NCBI GenBank assembly: GCA_019057975.1
Contig: JAHLWJ010000023.1
Span: 1-26,180 of the forward strand
Origin: Promethearchaeota archaeon
GTDB taxonomy: Archaea > Asgardarchaeota > Lokiarchaeia > Sigynarchaeales > SOKP01
DNA length: 26,180 nucleotides
Reading direction: 5' to 3'
The notes beneath the pieces are model-generated. The model was given only the letters and a program-made list of their open reading frames with translations, did no database searches and had not been told where the DNA came from. The translations under genes and the position numbers were made by a program. Every line of letters starts with the position of its first letter. Positions within the stretch are counted from its first letter, which is position 1. Shown here piece after piece: positions 1 to 8,515 of the stretch.

Positions 1-5
1 ATTGA

Positions 6-248
6 TTGAAAATCTTTCTTAAATTCAAAAAAAAAAATGGTGATAAATTGTGCTTAATTTTGCTTTACATTTTGAGAAAAGGTGCAAATAAACTTCAAAG
101 TACAGAAATCCCTAGCCAACGACCCAATCAAAAGGATTTAAATAGTAACCAAAACATTGATGAGATAAAATTCTGTTTTGATTGTGGAACCAAATTAGAC
201 ACACAAAATATTGTATATTGTCCAGCATGTGGTCAAAAAATTCAATAA
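6..248 (+). CDS. Small zinc-ribbon protein
   Basis: Up to 80 residues, ending in a two-knuckle zinc ribbon: CFDCG at about residues 57-61 and CPACG at about 73-77, followed directly by the stop. This arrangement is common in short archaeal zinc-ribbon proteins and in the tails of larger ones; no enzymatic role can be read. The first codon is TTG at position 6, just after an in-frame TGA at 3-5, and there is no in-frame ATG. Later TTG codons (for example at 48) are possible starts, so the N-terminus is uncertain and its first 30 residues are basic and low in complexity. The next gene starts about 20 nt downstream on the same strand, so co-transcription is possible. The Cys pattern is clear; whether the whole reading frame is translated is less sure. 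Confidence 0.5.
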   Translation: MKIFLKFKKKNGDKLCLILLYILRKGANKLQSTEIPSQRPNQKDLNSNQNIDEIKFCFDCGTKLDTQNIVYCPACGQKIQ

Positions 249-267
249 AAGCGGTGAAATAATTAAA

Positions 268-939
268 TTGACATCTAAAAGAGGAAATTGGAGAAATTTT
301 AAAATACAATCTCATCATACTTTAGACGTTTATAATAATTTGGCTAAATCTTATGATAAAAAAAACCAAATGATGGAGTTTGTGTTATCCAAGGCAAGAT
401 CAATTTTTTCAGTTATTAAGGGGGATGTATTAGAAGTCGGTGCTGGAACTGGAATTAATCTAAAACATTATAATCCAGAAGCGAAAATTATAGCTTTAGA
501 CTGGAGTAATGAGATGGTATCACAAGCATACTTTAAAGTTAAAAAATATAATTTGGATAATATTAAAGAAATCATTGTAGGAGACATCCAAAAATTAAGC
601 GATTATTTTGATCCTGAATCTTTTGATTATGTAACATCAAGTTGTGTTTTTTGTTCTGTTCCCAATCCTATCTCAGGTCTTAAAGAGGTTTCTAAAGTTT
701 TGAAACCTTCCGGTAAATTAATTCAGATTGAACATGGATTATCAACAATTAAACCCATCAATATGTGGCTAGAATTTTTTGATCCATATGCTTCTAAGAG
801 ATTAGGCTTCCATCTTAATAGAAACCATATCAGAAACCTTGAAAATTCTGGATTTGAAGTAACTTATCAACATAATATTGATCCAACAGGAATTTTCCGT
901 TTATTAATTTCAAAAAAGTCTCTTAAGTATGAAATTTGA
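268..939 (+). CDS. Class I SAM-dependent methyltransferase
   Basis: About 223 residues if started at TTG 268. Motif I is VLEVGAGTG (residues 54-62), followed by an acidic motif II region ALDWSNEMV, then FDYVTSSCVFCSV and the post-motif KPSGKLIQIEHG. The late 'IEHG' strand and the CSVPNP segment resemble the METTL7/phospholipid N-methyltransferase branch of Methyltransf_11 proteins; the substrate is unknown. The open frame extends to a TTG at 211, but that would overlap the preceding zinc-ribbon gene by 38 nt. TTG 268 has a GGTGA motif 11 nt upstream (252-256) and is preferred. The next gene is a copper ATPase 180 nt downstream. A role in metal or metalloid handling is possible but unproven; a lipid or small-molecule methyltransferase is equally compatible. 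Confidence 0.8.
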   Translation: MTSKRGNWRNFKIQSHHTLDVYNNLAKSYDKKNQMMEFVLSKARSIFSVIKGDVLEVGAGTGINLKHYNPEAKIIALDWSNEMVSQAYFKVKKYNLDNIKEIIVGDIQKLSDYFDPESFDYVTSSCVFCSVPNPISGLKEVSKVLKPSGKLIQIEHGLSTIKPINMWLEFFDPYASKRLGFHLNRNHIRNLENSGFEVTYQHNIDPTGIFRLLISKKSLKYEI

Positions 940-1121
940 GGTGACATAAAGGTAATTGTATATATATTAATTAATGGTTATTTTGAATTTTTAAAAAATA
1001 ACAAATCTATTAAATTTTTTACAAATTTCAAGAAAAATAATATTAAATTATTTCAAAATATAAGCAAAAGGTATAATTATTAAATTTGGTAATAAGAAAT
1101 AGGAAAACAAGGTAATAAAAT

Positions 1122-4100
1122 ATGGCAGAAACTAAAGAAAATATAAATTTGAAATTATCAGGAATGACTTGCGCAAACTGTGCGTTGAAAATCGAGAATA
1201 AACTTAGCAGTCTTGAAGGAGTTAAGAACGCTGTAGTTAATTTTGCAAATGAAGAAGCCACACTGGAGTATGATCCAAACACAACAAATTATGATATTAT
1301 GCAGGCTGCGGTGAAGGATCTTGGTTATCGCGCATCTTTAGCTAGGGTTGAATTAAAAGTAATTGATGAGATATCAGAAGAGAATTTTGAAAGTCTAATT
1401 AATGAAATCCTAAACATTAAAGGAATTCATGATGTTAGAGGTAATTTTAAAGCTTCAAAATTATTCATTGGATTCAATGAATTGGCACTAGACGAAATTG
1501 GAGTATATTCTAAAGTTAAGAAATTGGGTTACAATATTGAGAAATCAGCCGGAACAATGGATTTAGAAATTGTGAAACATAAGAAAGAAATGAGATATCG
1601 ACTTCGAATTATGTTAATTTCTTTAGTCTTTTCATTAATAATTACTCCCATAAGTTGGTTTGTTATGGATTCATTTGAGAGAAATGTACTTCTTTTCTTC
1701 CTTGCGCTAGCAAACTACGGGATTTCCGGATCATTTTTCTTAATCGGGGCATATAAATCATTAAAAAATAAGTCTACAAATATGGATGTATTAGTTGCTT
1801 TAGGTACAATGACTGCGTTAATTTACTCTATTTTAACAACTTTCTTAATATCAGGGAAAACGTTCTATGAAGCCATGAGCTTGATAATAACTTTTCTTTT
1901 AATTGGAAAGTACCTTGAGCATAAAACTAAAGGACAAGCCTCAGAAGCAGTCAAAAAACTAATTGGCTTGCAACCGAAAATTGCTACTATTATAAAAGAT
2001 GGAGAAGAAATAGAGATTCCTATCGAAGAAATTGAAGTCGGGGATGTGCTAGTAGTGAGACCTGGTGAAAAAATTCCGGTCGATGGGAAAGTAGTAGAAG
2101 GAAAAACAAAGGTAGATGAATCAATGATTACAGGAGAAAGTAACTATGTTAAAAAGGAAATAGATAGTGTGGTAATCGGAGCCACAATGAACCAAACCGG
2201 CCTAATTCATATGGTAACTGAGAAAATTGGAAAAGAAACTTTGTTATTTCAAATAATAGATTTTGTTAAACAAGCTCAAAGTAGAAAAGCAGCAAAACAA
2301 CAGCTAGCTGATAAAATTAGCAATTATTTCGTTCCCGGAGTTATCGTAATTGCCATCAGTGCCTTTCTTTATTGGTATTTTATTGGAACTCAAATTTATC
2401 CCGCACTTCAAGCTACACAACTGGAGACGTCATTACAAATATTTACATCAATCGTAGTTATTGCTTGCCCTTGTGCGTTAGGATTGGCTATTCCTACCGC
2501 GGTTATGGTTGGTACGGGTAAAGGGGCAGAAAGCGGTTTATTAATTAAGGGTGGTGATTCGTTAGAATCTATTAATACGATTAACACGATTGTATTTGAC
2601 AAGACAGGTACTTTGACAGTTGGTAAACCTAAGGTTTCAGCAATCTTTTCAGAGAAAACCTTAACTGGGTCAGGTTATGATGATAATGATGTTTTACTTT
2701 ATGCTGGAAGCGCAGAGATGGGTTCAGAACATCCAATTGGAAGAGCCATTATAGAAGAAGCAAACCAAAGGGCTATAGGCCTAGAACCCTTGACTGAGTT
2801 CGATGCTGTTCCAGGGAAAGGAATTAAAACCAATATAAAAGAAAAGGGTGTATTGATCGGAAATGAAAAATTGATGATTGACAACAAAATCTCAACTGAA
2901 GATTATAAGGCTAAATTTGAGGAATTTCAGCAACAGGGAATAACGGTTGTCTTAATAAGTATTGATAAAAAAGTACGGGGAATTATTGGCATCTCAGACA
3001 AGATGAAGGATCAAGCACCTTATGCCCTAGAAAAGTTAAGAGAAATGGGAATTGAAAATTACATGATTACAGGGGATAATATGCAGACCGCATTAACTAT
3101 TGGACGACAACTTAAATTCGACGAGTCGCACATTTTAGCAGAGGTTTTACCAAATGATAAGGCTTTAAATATCCAGAAACTCCAACAATCTGGGGAGAAT
3201 AGGATTGTAGGGATGGTCGGCGATGGCATAAATGATGCTCCCGCTTTAGCTCAAGCAGATGTAGGAATTGCTATAGGTTCTGGAACTGATGTCGCAATCG
3301 AAACAGCAGATATTGTTCTCATGAGAGGAGATGTTAGAAATGTCGTCTCAGCAATTAACTTATCTAAAAAAACTTACAGAAAGATGATAACTAATCTATT
3401 CTGGGCATTTATCTATAATATAATTGGAATTCCAATAGCTGCTGGAGTGTTTTACGGGTTAACTGGGTTTTTCTTACCGCCATTCTTAGCAGCGGTTTTC
3501 ATGGCAGCAAGTTCGATTTCTGTAATAACCAATGCTTTATTCCTAAAGCGATTTGAACCAAAAACTGAACAACAACTTGAAGAGGAAAGGTTATTATTAG
3601 AAGAAAAAGTAACAGACCCTATATGTGGAATGGAAATTATTCCAAGTCATTCAATTGAATATAATTACAAAGGTGAAAAATATTATTTCTGCAGCTCAAC
3701 GTGTGAAAAAGAATTTAAACTTGATCCAGAGAAATATAAAGACTTTGAACATATTGATCCTAGATTGATGCATAAACAAGTATCTGAGGAAAACCTTGTA
3801 GAGGATCCTGTCTGTGGAATGAAAGGAAAACCTGAAGATTGGATTGAACATGAGCATAAAGGGGAAAAATATTACTTTTGCAATCAGTCATGCCTTGTCG
3901 AATTTAAAAGTAGTCCCGAAAAATATATAAAAAGTAATAAAGAAGAGATTAAAGAACAAAAAGAAGAAAAAATTAATGATAAAAAGGAGGAAGAAAAAAT
4001 GGGGAAATTGAAATGTTCTGAATGTGGAGCAACTCAAGATCTTCCAATGCATTGCGGAAAACCGATGCATAAGGAGGATAATCAGTTAGTCTGCTGGATG

Positions 4101-4166
4101 GGTGCTAGTTGTGGGGCTCAATCAATTCCAGAGCATCACGGAAAACCTATGGAAGTTGTAGAATAA
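1122..4166 (+). CDS. copA: Copper-transporting P1B-type ATPase with two YHS domains and a C-terminal Cys/His module
   Basis: A 1014-residue Cu(+) export ATPase of the cytoplasmic membrane. An N-terminal HMA domain carries GMTCANC (C17, C20). Residues about 77-140 look like a second HMA fold without the CxxC. The transport core has the CPC motif in a membrane helix (C449-P450-C451), DKTGT with the phosphorylated D493, an SEHP nucleotide-binding motif and GDGIND. The later helices carry the YN and MxxSS signatures (FIYNIIG, MAASS) that mark the copper subclass P1B-1. Two YHS/TRASH-type metal-binding domains follow, DPICGM from about 831 and DPVCGM from about 894, each with a FCxxxC second half. 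A Lys/Glu-rich linker then leads to a 55-residue Cys/His module (960-1014) with HCGKPMH and HHGKPM. Ordinary CopA proteins are about 750-850 residues, so the tail is an unusual extension. It has an internal start signal (see 3986-4001). A small Cys-rich gene follows after 20 nt. Confidence 0.95.
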   Translation: MAETKENINLKLSGMTCANCALKIENKLSSLEGVKNAVVNFANEEATLEYDPNTTNYDIMQAAVKDLGYRASLARVELKVIDEISEENFESLINEILNIKGIHDVRGNFKASKLFIGFNELALDEIGVYSKVKKLGYNIEKSAGTMDLEIVKHKKEMRYRLRIMLISLVFSLIITPISWFVMDSFERNVLLFFLALANYGISGSFFLIGAYKSLKNKSTNMDVLVALGTMTALIYSILTTFLISGKTFYEAMSLIITFLLIGKYLEHKTKGQASEAVKKLIGLQPKIATIIKDGEEIEIPIEEIEVGDVLVVRPGEKIPVDGKVVEGKTKVDESMITGESNYVKKEIDSVVIGATMNQTGLIHMVTEKIGKETLLFQIIDFVKQAQSRKAAKQQLADKISNYFVPGVIVIAISAFLYWYFIGTQIYPALQATQLETSLQIFTSIVVIACPCALGLAIPTAVMVGTGKGAESGLLIKGGDSLESINTINTIVFDKTGTLTVGKPKVSAIFSEKTLTGSGYDDNDVLLYAGSAEMGSEHPIGRAIIEEANQRAIGLEPLTEFDAVPGKGIKTNIKEKGVLIGNEKLMIDNKISTEDYKAKFEEFQQQGITVVLISIDKKVRGIIGISDKMKDQAPYALEKLREMGIENYMITGDNMQTALTIGRQLKFDESHILAEVLPNDKALNIQKLQQSGENRIVGMVGDGINDAPALAQADVGIAIGSGTDVAIETADIVLMRGDVRNVVSAINLSKKTYRKMITNLFWAFIYNIIGIPIAAGVFYGLTGFFLPPFLAAVFMAASSISVITNALFLKRFEPKTEQQLEEERLLLEEKVTDPICGMEIIPSHSIEYNYKGEKYYFCSSTCEKEFKLDPEKYKDFEHIDPRLMHKQVSEENLVEDPVCGMKGKPEDWIEHEHKGEKYYFCNQSCLVEFKSSPEKYIKSNKEEIKEQKEEKINDKKEEEKMGKLKCSECGATQDLPMHCGKPMHKEDNQLVCWMGASCGAQSIPEHHGKPMEVVE
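3986..4001 (+). promoter_or_regulatory. Internal ribosome-binding site and ATG inside copA
   Basis: GGAGG at 3986-3990 is followed, 8 nt later, by an in-frame ATG at 3999 (codon 960 of the ATPase). Translation from here would give a free 55-residue Cys/His protein identical to the C-terminal module. The preceding codons encode a charged linker (KKEEE), and Lys/Glu codons readily produce GGAGG by chance, so the signal may be accidental. It is a better-placed Shine-Dalgarno than most in the window and sits exactly at a domain border. Confidence 0.45.
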
Positions 4167-4186
4167 TAAGAAATAAAGGTGAGAAT

Positions 4187-4369
4187 ATGGGCAGGTTAAA
4201 ACTAAAATGTTGTAAATGTGGCAATATAATGGAAACACTTCCCAGCAGCAGTCAAGATATCATTATTGATGAGGAGAGTGGCGATATGTTATATTGGAAT
4301 GGAAAAAAATGTGGCTATAGACCTGCCGATTGCCTTGTATGTGAAAAATGTCAAGAAAAAGATTATTAA
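4187..4369 (+). CDS. Small Cys-rich (zinc-ribbon-like) protein
   Basis: A 60-residue protein starting MGRLKLKCCKCGN. It has a CCKCG cluster near the N-terminus, one Cys in the middle (KKCGY) and a C-terminal CLVCEKC, a layout suited to binding one or two metal ions. The ATG at 4187 has GGTGAG just upstream (4179-4184) and lies 20 nt after the copA stop, so it is probably translated from the same mRNA. The frame is open further upstream (to 4109), but that start would lie inside copA and lacks support. The position suggests a metal-binding accessory protein of the copper ATPase; no named family is recognised. Confidence 0.75.
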   Translation: MGRLKLKCCKCGNIMETLPSSSQDIIIDEESGDMLYWNGKKCGYRPADCLVCEKCQEKDY

Positions 4370-4378
4370 AAAATAAGA

Positions 4379-4386
4379 TTTTTTTT
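4379..4386 (+). terminator. Oligo-T transcription terminator after the copper block
   Basis: A run of eight T residues lies 10 nt after the stop of the small Cys-rich gene. Archaeal RNA polymerase commonly terminates at such T tracts without a hairpin. In an AT-rich genome similar tracts occur by chance, so this is a plausible site only. Confidence 0.35.
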
Positions 4387-4474
4387 GATCCCAATTTTAT
4401 AATTCATAAATAATAATCTTTAATGCATACTTAATCTATTAAATTCTAATAACAATAAATAGAAGTTAATAATT

Positions 4475-5473
4475 ATGAGATATTATTCAAATATTTTGAA
4501 ATTGATTGGAAGAACACCCTTAGTTCGAATTGATAAGAGTAATCCAAATCCTAAAGTATTATTGTTAGCTAAATTAGAAAAATTTAATCCAGCAGGGTCT
4601 GTAAAAGATAGAATCGCCATCTCAATGATAGAAGAAGCAGAGAACCAAGGACTATTAAAACCAGGAAAAATTGTTATAGAACCAAGTAGTGGAAACACAG
4701 GTATCGGCTTAGCGTTAGTATGCGCTATAAAGGAGTATCCCTTGGAAATTATAATGCCCGAAACGATGTCTATTGAACGCCGTAAAATTATGACTGCATA
4801 TGGAGCAAAAATTACCTTAACCCCTGGAGATGACGGAATGAATGGGGCGCAAGATTACGTTAAAGAAACTGTTGAAAAAAATCCAGATAAATACTTCTTT
4901 CCAAACCAATTTGCTAATAAAAATAATCCTTTAGCACACTATAGATATACTGCAGAAGAAATAATTGAGGATACTGATGGTGAAATTGACATTTTTGTTG
5001 CTGGTCTTGGAACTTCGGGTACATTAATGGGAATATCAAAAAGATTGAAAGAACATAATCTAGATATTAAAATAATAGCTGTAGAACCTGAATCTGGAGC
5101 ACCAATTCAAGGTCTGAAAAGTCTAAAAACTTCTTATATTCCAGACATTTATGAAGAATCGAGAATAGACCAAAAAGTATATGTTTCTTTGGAAGATGCT
5201 GCACATGCTTCTCGGATGTTAGCATTACAAGAAGGAATTTTTACAGGTATCAGTTCAGGAGCAGCTTTGCATGTTGCGTTAGAAACGGTAAAAAAAATGG
5301 AGTCTGGTACTTTAGTAGTATTACTACCTGACAGCGGAGAGAAATATATTTCTAATCCTATATATGCTCCAGAAAAATGTTTAGAATGCACCAAAAGGTG
5401 CAAAATCAAGACTCTATGGGATGATAAATATATAGCATCTATATCAAAATGGTGGGAAACTAAACCTGAATAA
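4475..5473 (+). CDS. Cysteine synthase / cystathionine beta-synthase family PLP enzyme
   Basis: A 332-residue fold-type II PLP enzyme. The N-terminus reads IGRTPLVRI, the PLP-binding lysine is K44 in NPAGSVKDR, the substrate loop is SSGNTGIG (71-78) and the phosphate-binding loop is GLGTSGT near residue 178. GISSGAA lies in the last third. These are hallmarks of O-acetylserine sulfhydrylase (CysK/CysM) and the catalytic core of CBS. No CBS-pair regulatory domain follows. The C-terminus instead carries three closely spaced cysteines (CLECTKRC) and a Trp-rich end, a tail that could bind metal or act in redox control. The donor (O-acetylserine, O-phosphoserine or homocysteine plus serine) cannot be decided here. 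ATG 4475 directly precedes the conserved N-terminus. The gene stands alone, convergent with the next one. Confidence 0.9.
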   Translation: MRYYSNILKLIGRTPLVRIDKSNPNPKVLLLAKLEKFNPAGSVKDRIAISMIEEAENQGLLKPGKIVIEPSSGNTGIGLALVCAIKEYPLEIIMPETMSIERRKIMTAYGAKITLTPGDDGMNGAQDYVKETVEKNPDKYFFPNQFANKNNPLAHYRYTAEEIIEDTDGEIDIFVAGLGTSGTLMGISKRLKEHNLDIKIIAVEPESGAPIQGLKSLKTSYIPDIYEESRIDQKVYVSLEDAAHASRMLALQEGIFTGISSGAALHVALETVKKMESGTLVVLLPDSGEKYISNPIYAPEKCLECTKRCKIKTLWDDKYIASISKWWETKPE

Positions 5474-5556
5474 ACTTTCTCCCCATAATACTCTATATTC
5501 CACTCTTTTTGATTCTCAATGAGAGAAATATAATCAATCCTATTAAGCATTTTTAT

Positions 5557-7971
5557 TTAGACTTGTTTCGTTTCAAAAAATTTAGCAATTGCTTCTAAAC
5601 TTTTTCGCAATTTAGTCATATCCGGTATTTTTTCTATTTGTTCTGAAAATAACGGATAATAATTGTGCAAAATGCTTAGTAATTTAATCCAGGATTTCTG
5701 AGTTTCTGTTTTATCAGGAATTTGTTTTTTTAATTGGAACAAAATTCTTTTTTCTTTCTTTGCTTTAAGATTTCTGAGGAACATTTTAGTAACTGAAATT
5801 CGAAATTTGGCATATTCATCCGGTCTGAAATTAACTAATGTATAATTTAAATTATCATCAGCAAAAGGCAGAATTCTGATTCTTTTATCTTCAGGCTCAT
5901 CTGGGTTATCAACTAAAGAGATTTCAATATTACTTTTTTCAAAATCTTCTAAAATAGGATATAATTCTCCAGGTGTTATTCTTGTAGCTAATTCAATTTC
6001 ATTCGAAATTTCAGATATGGGGATATAAAAATCAGGAATTTTTCCTGGATTTTCTAACCTGTATGTATATTCTTTTTTAATTATTTGGATAATTTGGTTT
6101 TTCAAATTCTCTGTAAGCTGCTCAGAAGTAAAGGATATTTCTGCTGTTTTAAGTTTTTCTTTATGTATCTCTCTATCTTTTTGCTTTTTGCTAAAATCAG
6201 ATGTAAGTGATGATATAAAGCTATTTGTGGTCTTTTCAGCTTCAGCATTCATGTTTAACCTGCTGGTTTTTCTATCTTTCTCCAAAGCTGTCTCTAAAAG
6301 CCTCTCACTTAGATATTTTCTTGCTTTTTGCTTAGCAACACCTTTTTTCTCAAAACGTTCAGTAACAGATACGAAGTCAATCATTTTAGTTGGTTTCCCT
6401 AAATCCTGTTTTTCTTCCTTAATTAAAATATCAATATCCTTTCTTGCCAATTGTTCAAGAAGAACATAAACATTTCCCTTTGATAATTGAGTAGCCTTAA
6501 TTAATTCCCGCTCAATAATTGCGATTGGGTAAGCTTCACCCCTCCTTATATATTCACTTCTAATAATTTTATAAATTCTTTCTATACTTTTTTCTTCTTC
6601 ACTCACCGTCTCTTTTTGTAATCTCATGAACATAGATGTTTCATGAGGTTTTAAATAATAAATTAATATAGTACTCCCTAAGAAAAAAATCATTAGAACT
6701 GAAATTATGTATTTATCAGCCATTAATACAATACCAATATCGGTTAGCGTTTGGTTATTAACTTGACTTGCTAGTGAGAAACGAGTTAAAGTTTGAGCAG
6801 ATACGCAAGCTAAACACAGCAGAATTAAACCATCCTTTTTAAAGAAAAATATACGCCACCCTATTGTTTTCCCAGTTTTTCTGATAATTCGAAATAAGAA
6901 ATACATAGATATTACAAATTCGAGTATATATATGTATGATGCTGGTGAACCTGTTGCCCCAATCGTTGCCTTGAAAGCTGTAACAGTATCATCTTGAAGA
7001 AGCATATATATACTAATTTGTAAAATTTGAAAGAAAAAAATAAACAATACTATTAAAGAGAACGTGAAGTTATCAAATGTACCAGCTCTTTTAGTTTCAG
7101 CTCGTCTTCTGGTAAGCACAAATTCAAAAATAATAAAGACTAGTGTCATTACTAAACTGAAATAAATCAAGGGCATGATTACACGCATTTCTAAATTATA
7201 AACTTTAACTGCACTTGTAGGATCAACTTTTCCAAAAAAATCTAAAGATAACCACACTAAAAAACTCCGATATAATAATGAAATTATAACAAGTACAACT
7301 AAAATAAAAAATGGGATAATTATTGCAAAAAAATATCTTGGAATTGAATATTTCTTAATGAATCTTGCTTCTATTTTTGTTGAAAATTTCCTTGAATACA
7401 TATAAAAGCGACTACTCAACAGAAGTAGCCAAATCATTGATAAAGTTAATAAATATGTCATAAGATTAAGATTAAGATCTGTTAAAATATATAAAAATAA
7501 CAGATACAATACTGCAACTAGACTACAATATAATATCAATTGCTTAATTGCAGTTTTTTCTTCAAAAATAAAGATTCTTACTTTATCTATACTAAATAGA
7601 AAAGACAACACCAGAAAAAATGCAACAATTGTATTTGAAAAAACGAAAGGATTTCCAAGCATTAATAAATTAATCCAAGTACTTCCTGGAATGTTAATAG
7701 CAGTAATTAACAGTAGTGAATATACCAAAAATATCCCATATAGACCATAAAATTTTCGCTGGAAAGAATATGACTTTGGTTCCTGACCATCTACATAGAC
7801 TTCTTGATGAATTATCTTATCAGAATAAAATGCTGATAATTGACTTTTTACATTTGACGTGAACCTTGTCAATTTAATATTCTGTTTTGAGGTGAAGCCC
7901 TTAACTTTTTGTTTAGCCCCAATTTTATCAGGTTTTGACTTTTTTGAAGAATCCGATTGCTTATTAGACAT
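5557..7971 (-). CDS. Polytopic membrane protein with two winged-helix-like cytoplasmic modules
   Basis: An 804-residue protein of no family I recognise. Residues 1-70 are basic and soluble. Residues about 70-440 hold roughly ten hydrophobic segments of 18-23 residues separated by short, often Lys/Arg-rich loops. The remaining 360 residues are soluble. Within them two stretches look like copies of one module: about 457-530 (IYKIIRSEYIRRG, then IERELIKAT, then GNVYVLLEQL) and about 615-700 (IIQIIKKEYTYRL, then ISEIS and ELAT, then GELYPILEDF). The spacing of helices and the final beta-like strand (IDILI, IEISLV) suggest winged-helix folds. A helical region ends the protein. The layout suggests a membrane sensor or a membrane-anchored regulator, but no ligand or catalytic motif is visible. 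ATG 7971 lies about 22 nt from a TATA-like box, implying a nearly leaderless mRNA. Confidence 0.85.
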   Translation of the reverse strand: MSNKQSDSSKKSKPDKIGAKQKVKGFTSKQNIKLTRFTSNVKSQLSAFYSDKIIHQEVYVDGQEPKSYSFQRKFYGLYGIFLVYSLLLITAINIPGSTWINLLMLGNPFVFSNTIVAFFLVLSFLFSIDKVRIFIFEEKTAIKQLILYCSLVAVLYLLFLYILTDLNLNLMTYLLTLSMIWLLLLSSRFYMYSRKFSTKIEARFIKKYSIPRYFFAIIIPFFILVVLVIISLLYRSFLVWLSLDFFGKVDPTSAVKVYNLEMRVIMPLIYFSLVMTLVFIIFEFVLTRRRAETKRAGTFDNFTFSLIVLFIFFFQILQISIYMLLQDDTVTAFKATIGATGSPASYIYILEFVISMYFLFRIIRKTGKTIGWRIFFFKKDGLILLCLACVSAQTLTRFSLASQVNNQTLTDIGIVLMADKYIISVLMIFFLGSTILIYYLKPHETSMFMRLQKETVSEEEKSIERIYKIIRSEYIRRGEAYPIAIIERELIKATQLSKGNVYVLLEQLARKDIDILIKEEKQDLGKPTKMIDFVSVTERFEKKGVAKQKARKYLSERLLETALEKDRKTSRLNMNAEAEKTTNSFISSLTSDFSKKQKDREIHKEKLKTAEISFTSEQLTENLKNQIIQIIKKEYTYRLENPGKIPDFYIPISEISNEIELATRITPGELYPILEDFEKSNIEISLVDNPDEPEDKRIRILPFADDNLNYTLVNFRPDEYAKFRISVTKMFLRNLKAKKEKRILFQLKKQIPDKTETQKSWIKLLSILHNYYPLFSEQIEKIPDMTKLRKSLEAIAKFFETKQV

Positions 7972-7992
7972 TATTAAAATAAAAAATTATAG

Positions 7993-8005
7993 GTATATAT
8001 TATAA
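7993..8005 (-). promoter_or_regulatory. TATA-like box for the 804-aa membrane protein gene
   Basis: Read on the minus strand, an ATAATATATACC-like element ends about 22 nt before the ATG at 7971. This matches the archaeal arrangement of a TATA box about 25 nt before the transcription start and a very short leader. Confidence 0.45.
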
Positions 8006-8228
8006 AAATGTTATTTAAGAGAACTTTTAAAATTTCATAAAAAAATATCACATATCGGTTGTTTGTCTTTAAAGCCATTCATAAAAGCTCCAACATCCTT
8101 TTTTACTTAAGCATTTATAGTAAGATTTCTAAAATTAATTAGATCTGTTAAGAAATTGCATTAACAATAATTTTTAATAAGAAGAGTAAATTACATATTA
8201 ATATATCATATTCAATTTTTTTTTAAGA

Positions 8229-8507
8229 ATGAAAAAGACTCAAGTAGAAAATAGAGAAAGTCTGATAAATTTCGTAAAGAAGGGAATTGAGCTACTTTGC
8301 GAGAAAAATATTTCAAGTGTTATAATATTATCTTCTTATAAGATCAACTCTGTTCTCCGGGATAACTATGGTGTAGATATCAAAGTTGATAGAATAGGCA
8401 GGATTTTAGGTCGGATTGCTAAATTAAATCAATTAAAAAGATTAAATACGAATATTCCAAAATATAAATTACATATTTCAAAAGTCTCGACTTTAAAATT
8501 CTTCTAA
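8229..8507 (+). CDS. Small hypothetical protein, possibly winged-helix
   Basis: A 92-residue basic protein not assigned to a family. The middle part (SSYKINSVLRDNYGVDIKV, then DRIGRILGRIAKLNQL) reads like helix-turn-helix followed by a recognition helix, and the end (KYKLHIS) could form a wing, so a small DNA-binding protein is possible. ATG 8229 follows a T-rich stretch and a TATATC-like element near 8200. The gene is convergent with the pseudo-JAMM gene, with only 8 nt between the stops. It is the only plus-strand gene between two long minus-strand blocks. Confidence 0.6.
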   Translation: MKKTQVENRESLINFVKKGIELLCEKNISSVIILSSYKINSVLRDNYGVDIKVDRIGRILGRIAKLNQLKRLNTNIPKYKLHISKVSTLKFF

Positions 8508-8515
8508 TAATAAAT

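Noticed and set aside
4109..4186. Upstream extension of the small Cys-rich gene
   Set aside because: It overlaps the end of copA, while ATG 4187 has a good Shine-Dalgarno and starts the Cys-rich fold.
5149..5550. 133-residue frame antisense to the cysteine synthase gene
   Set aside because: It lies opposite a strongly conserved coding region, has no recognisable domain and no start signal.
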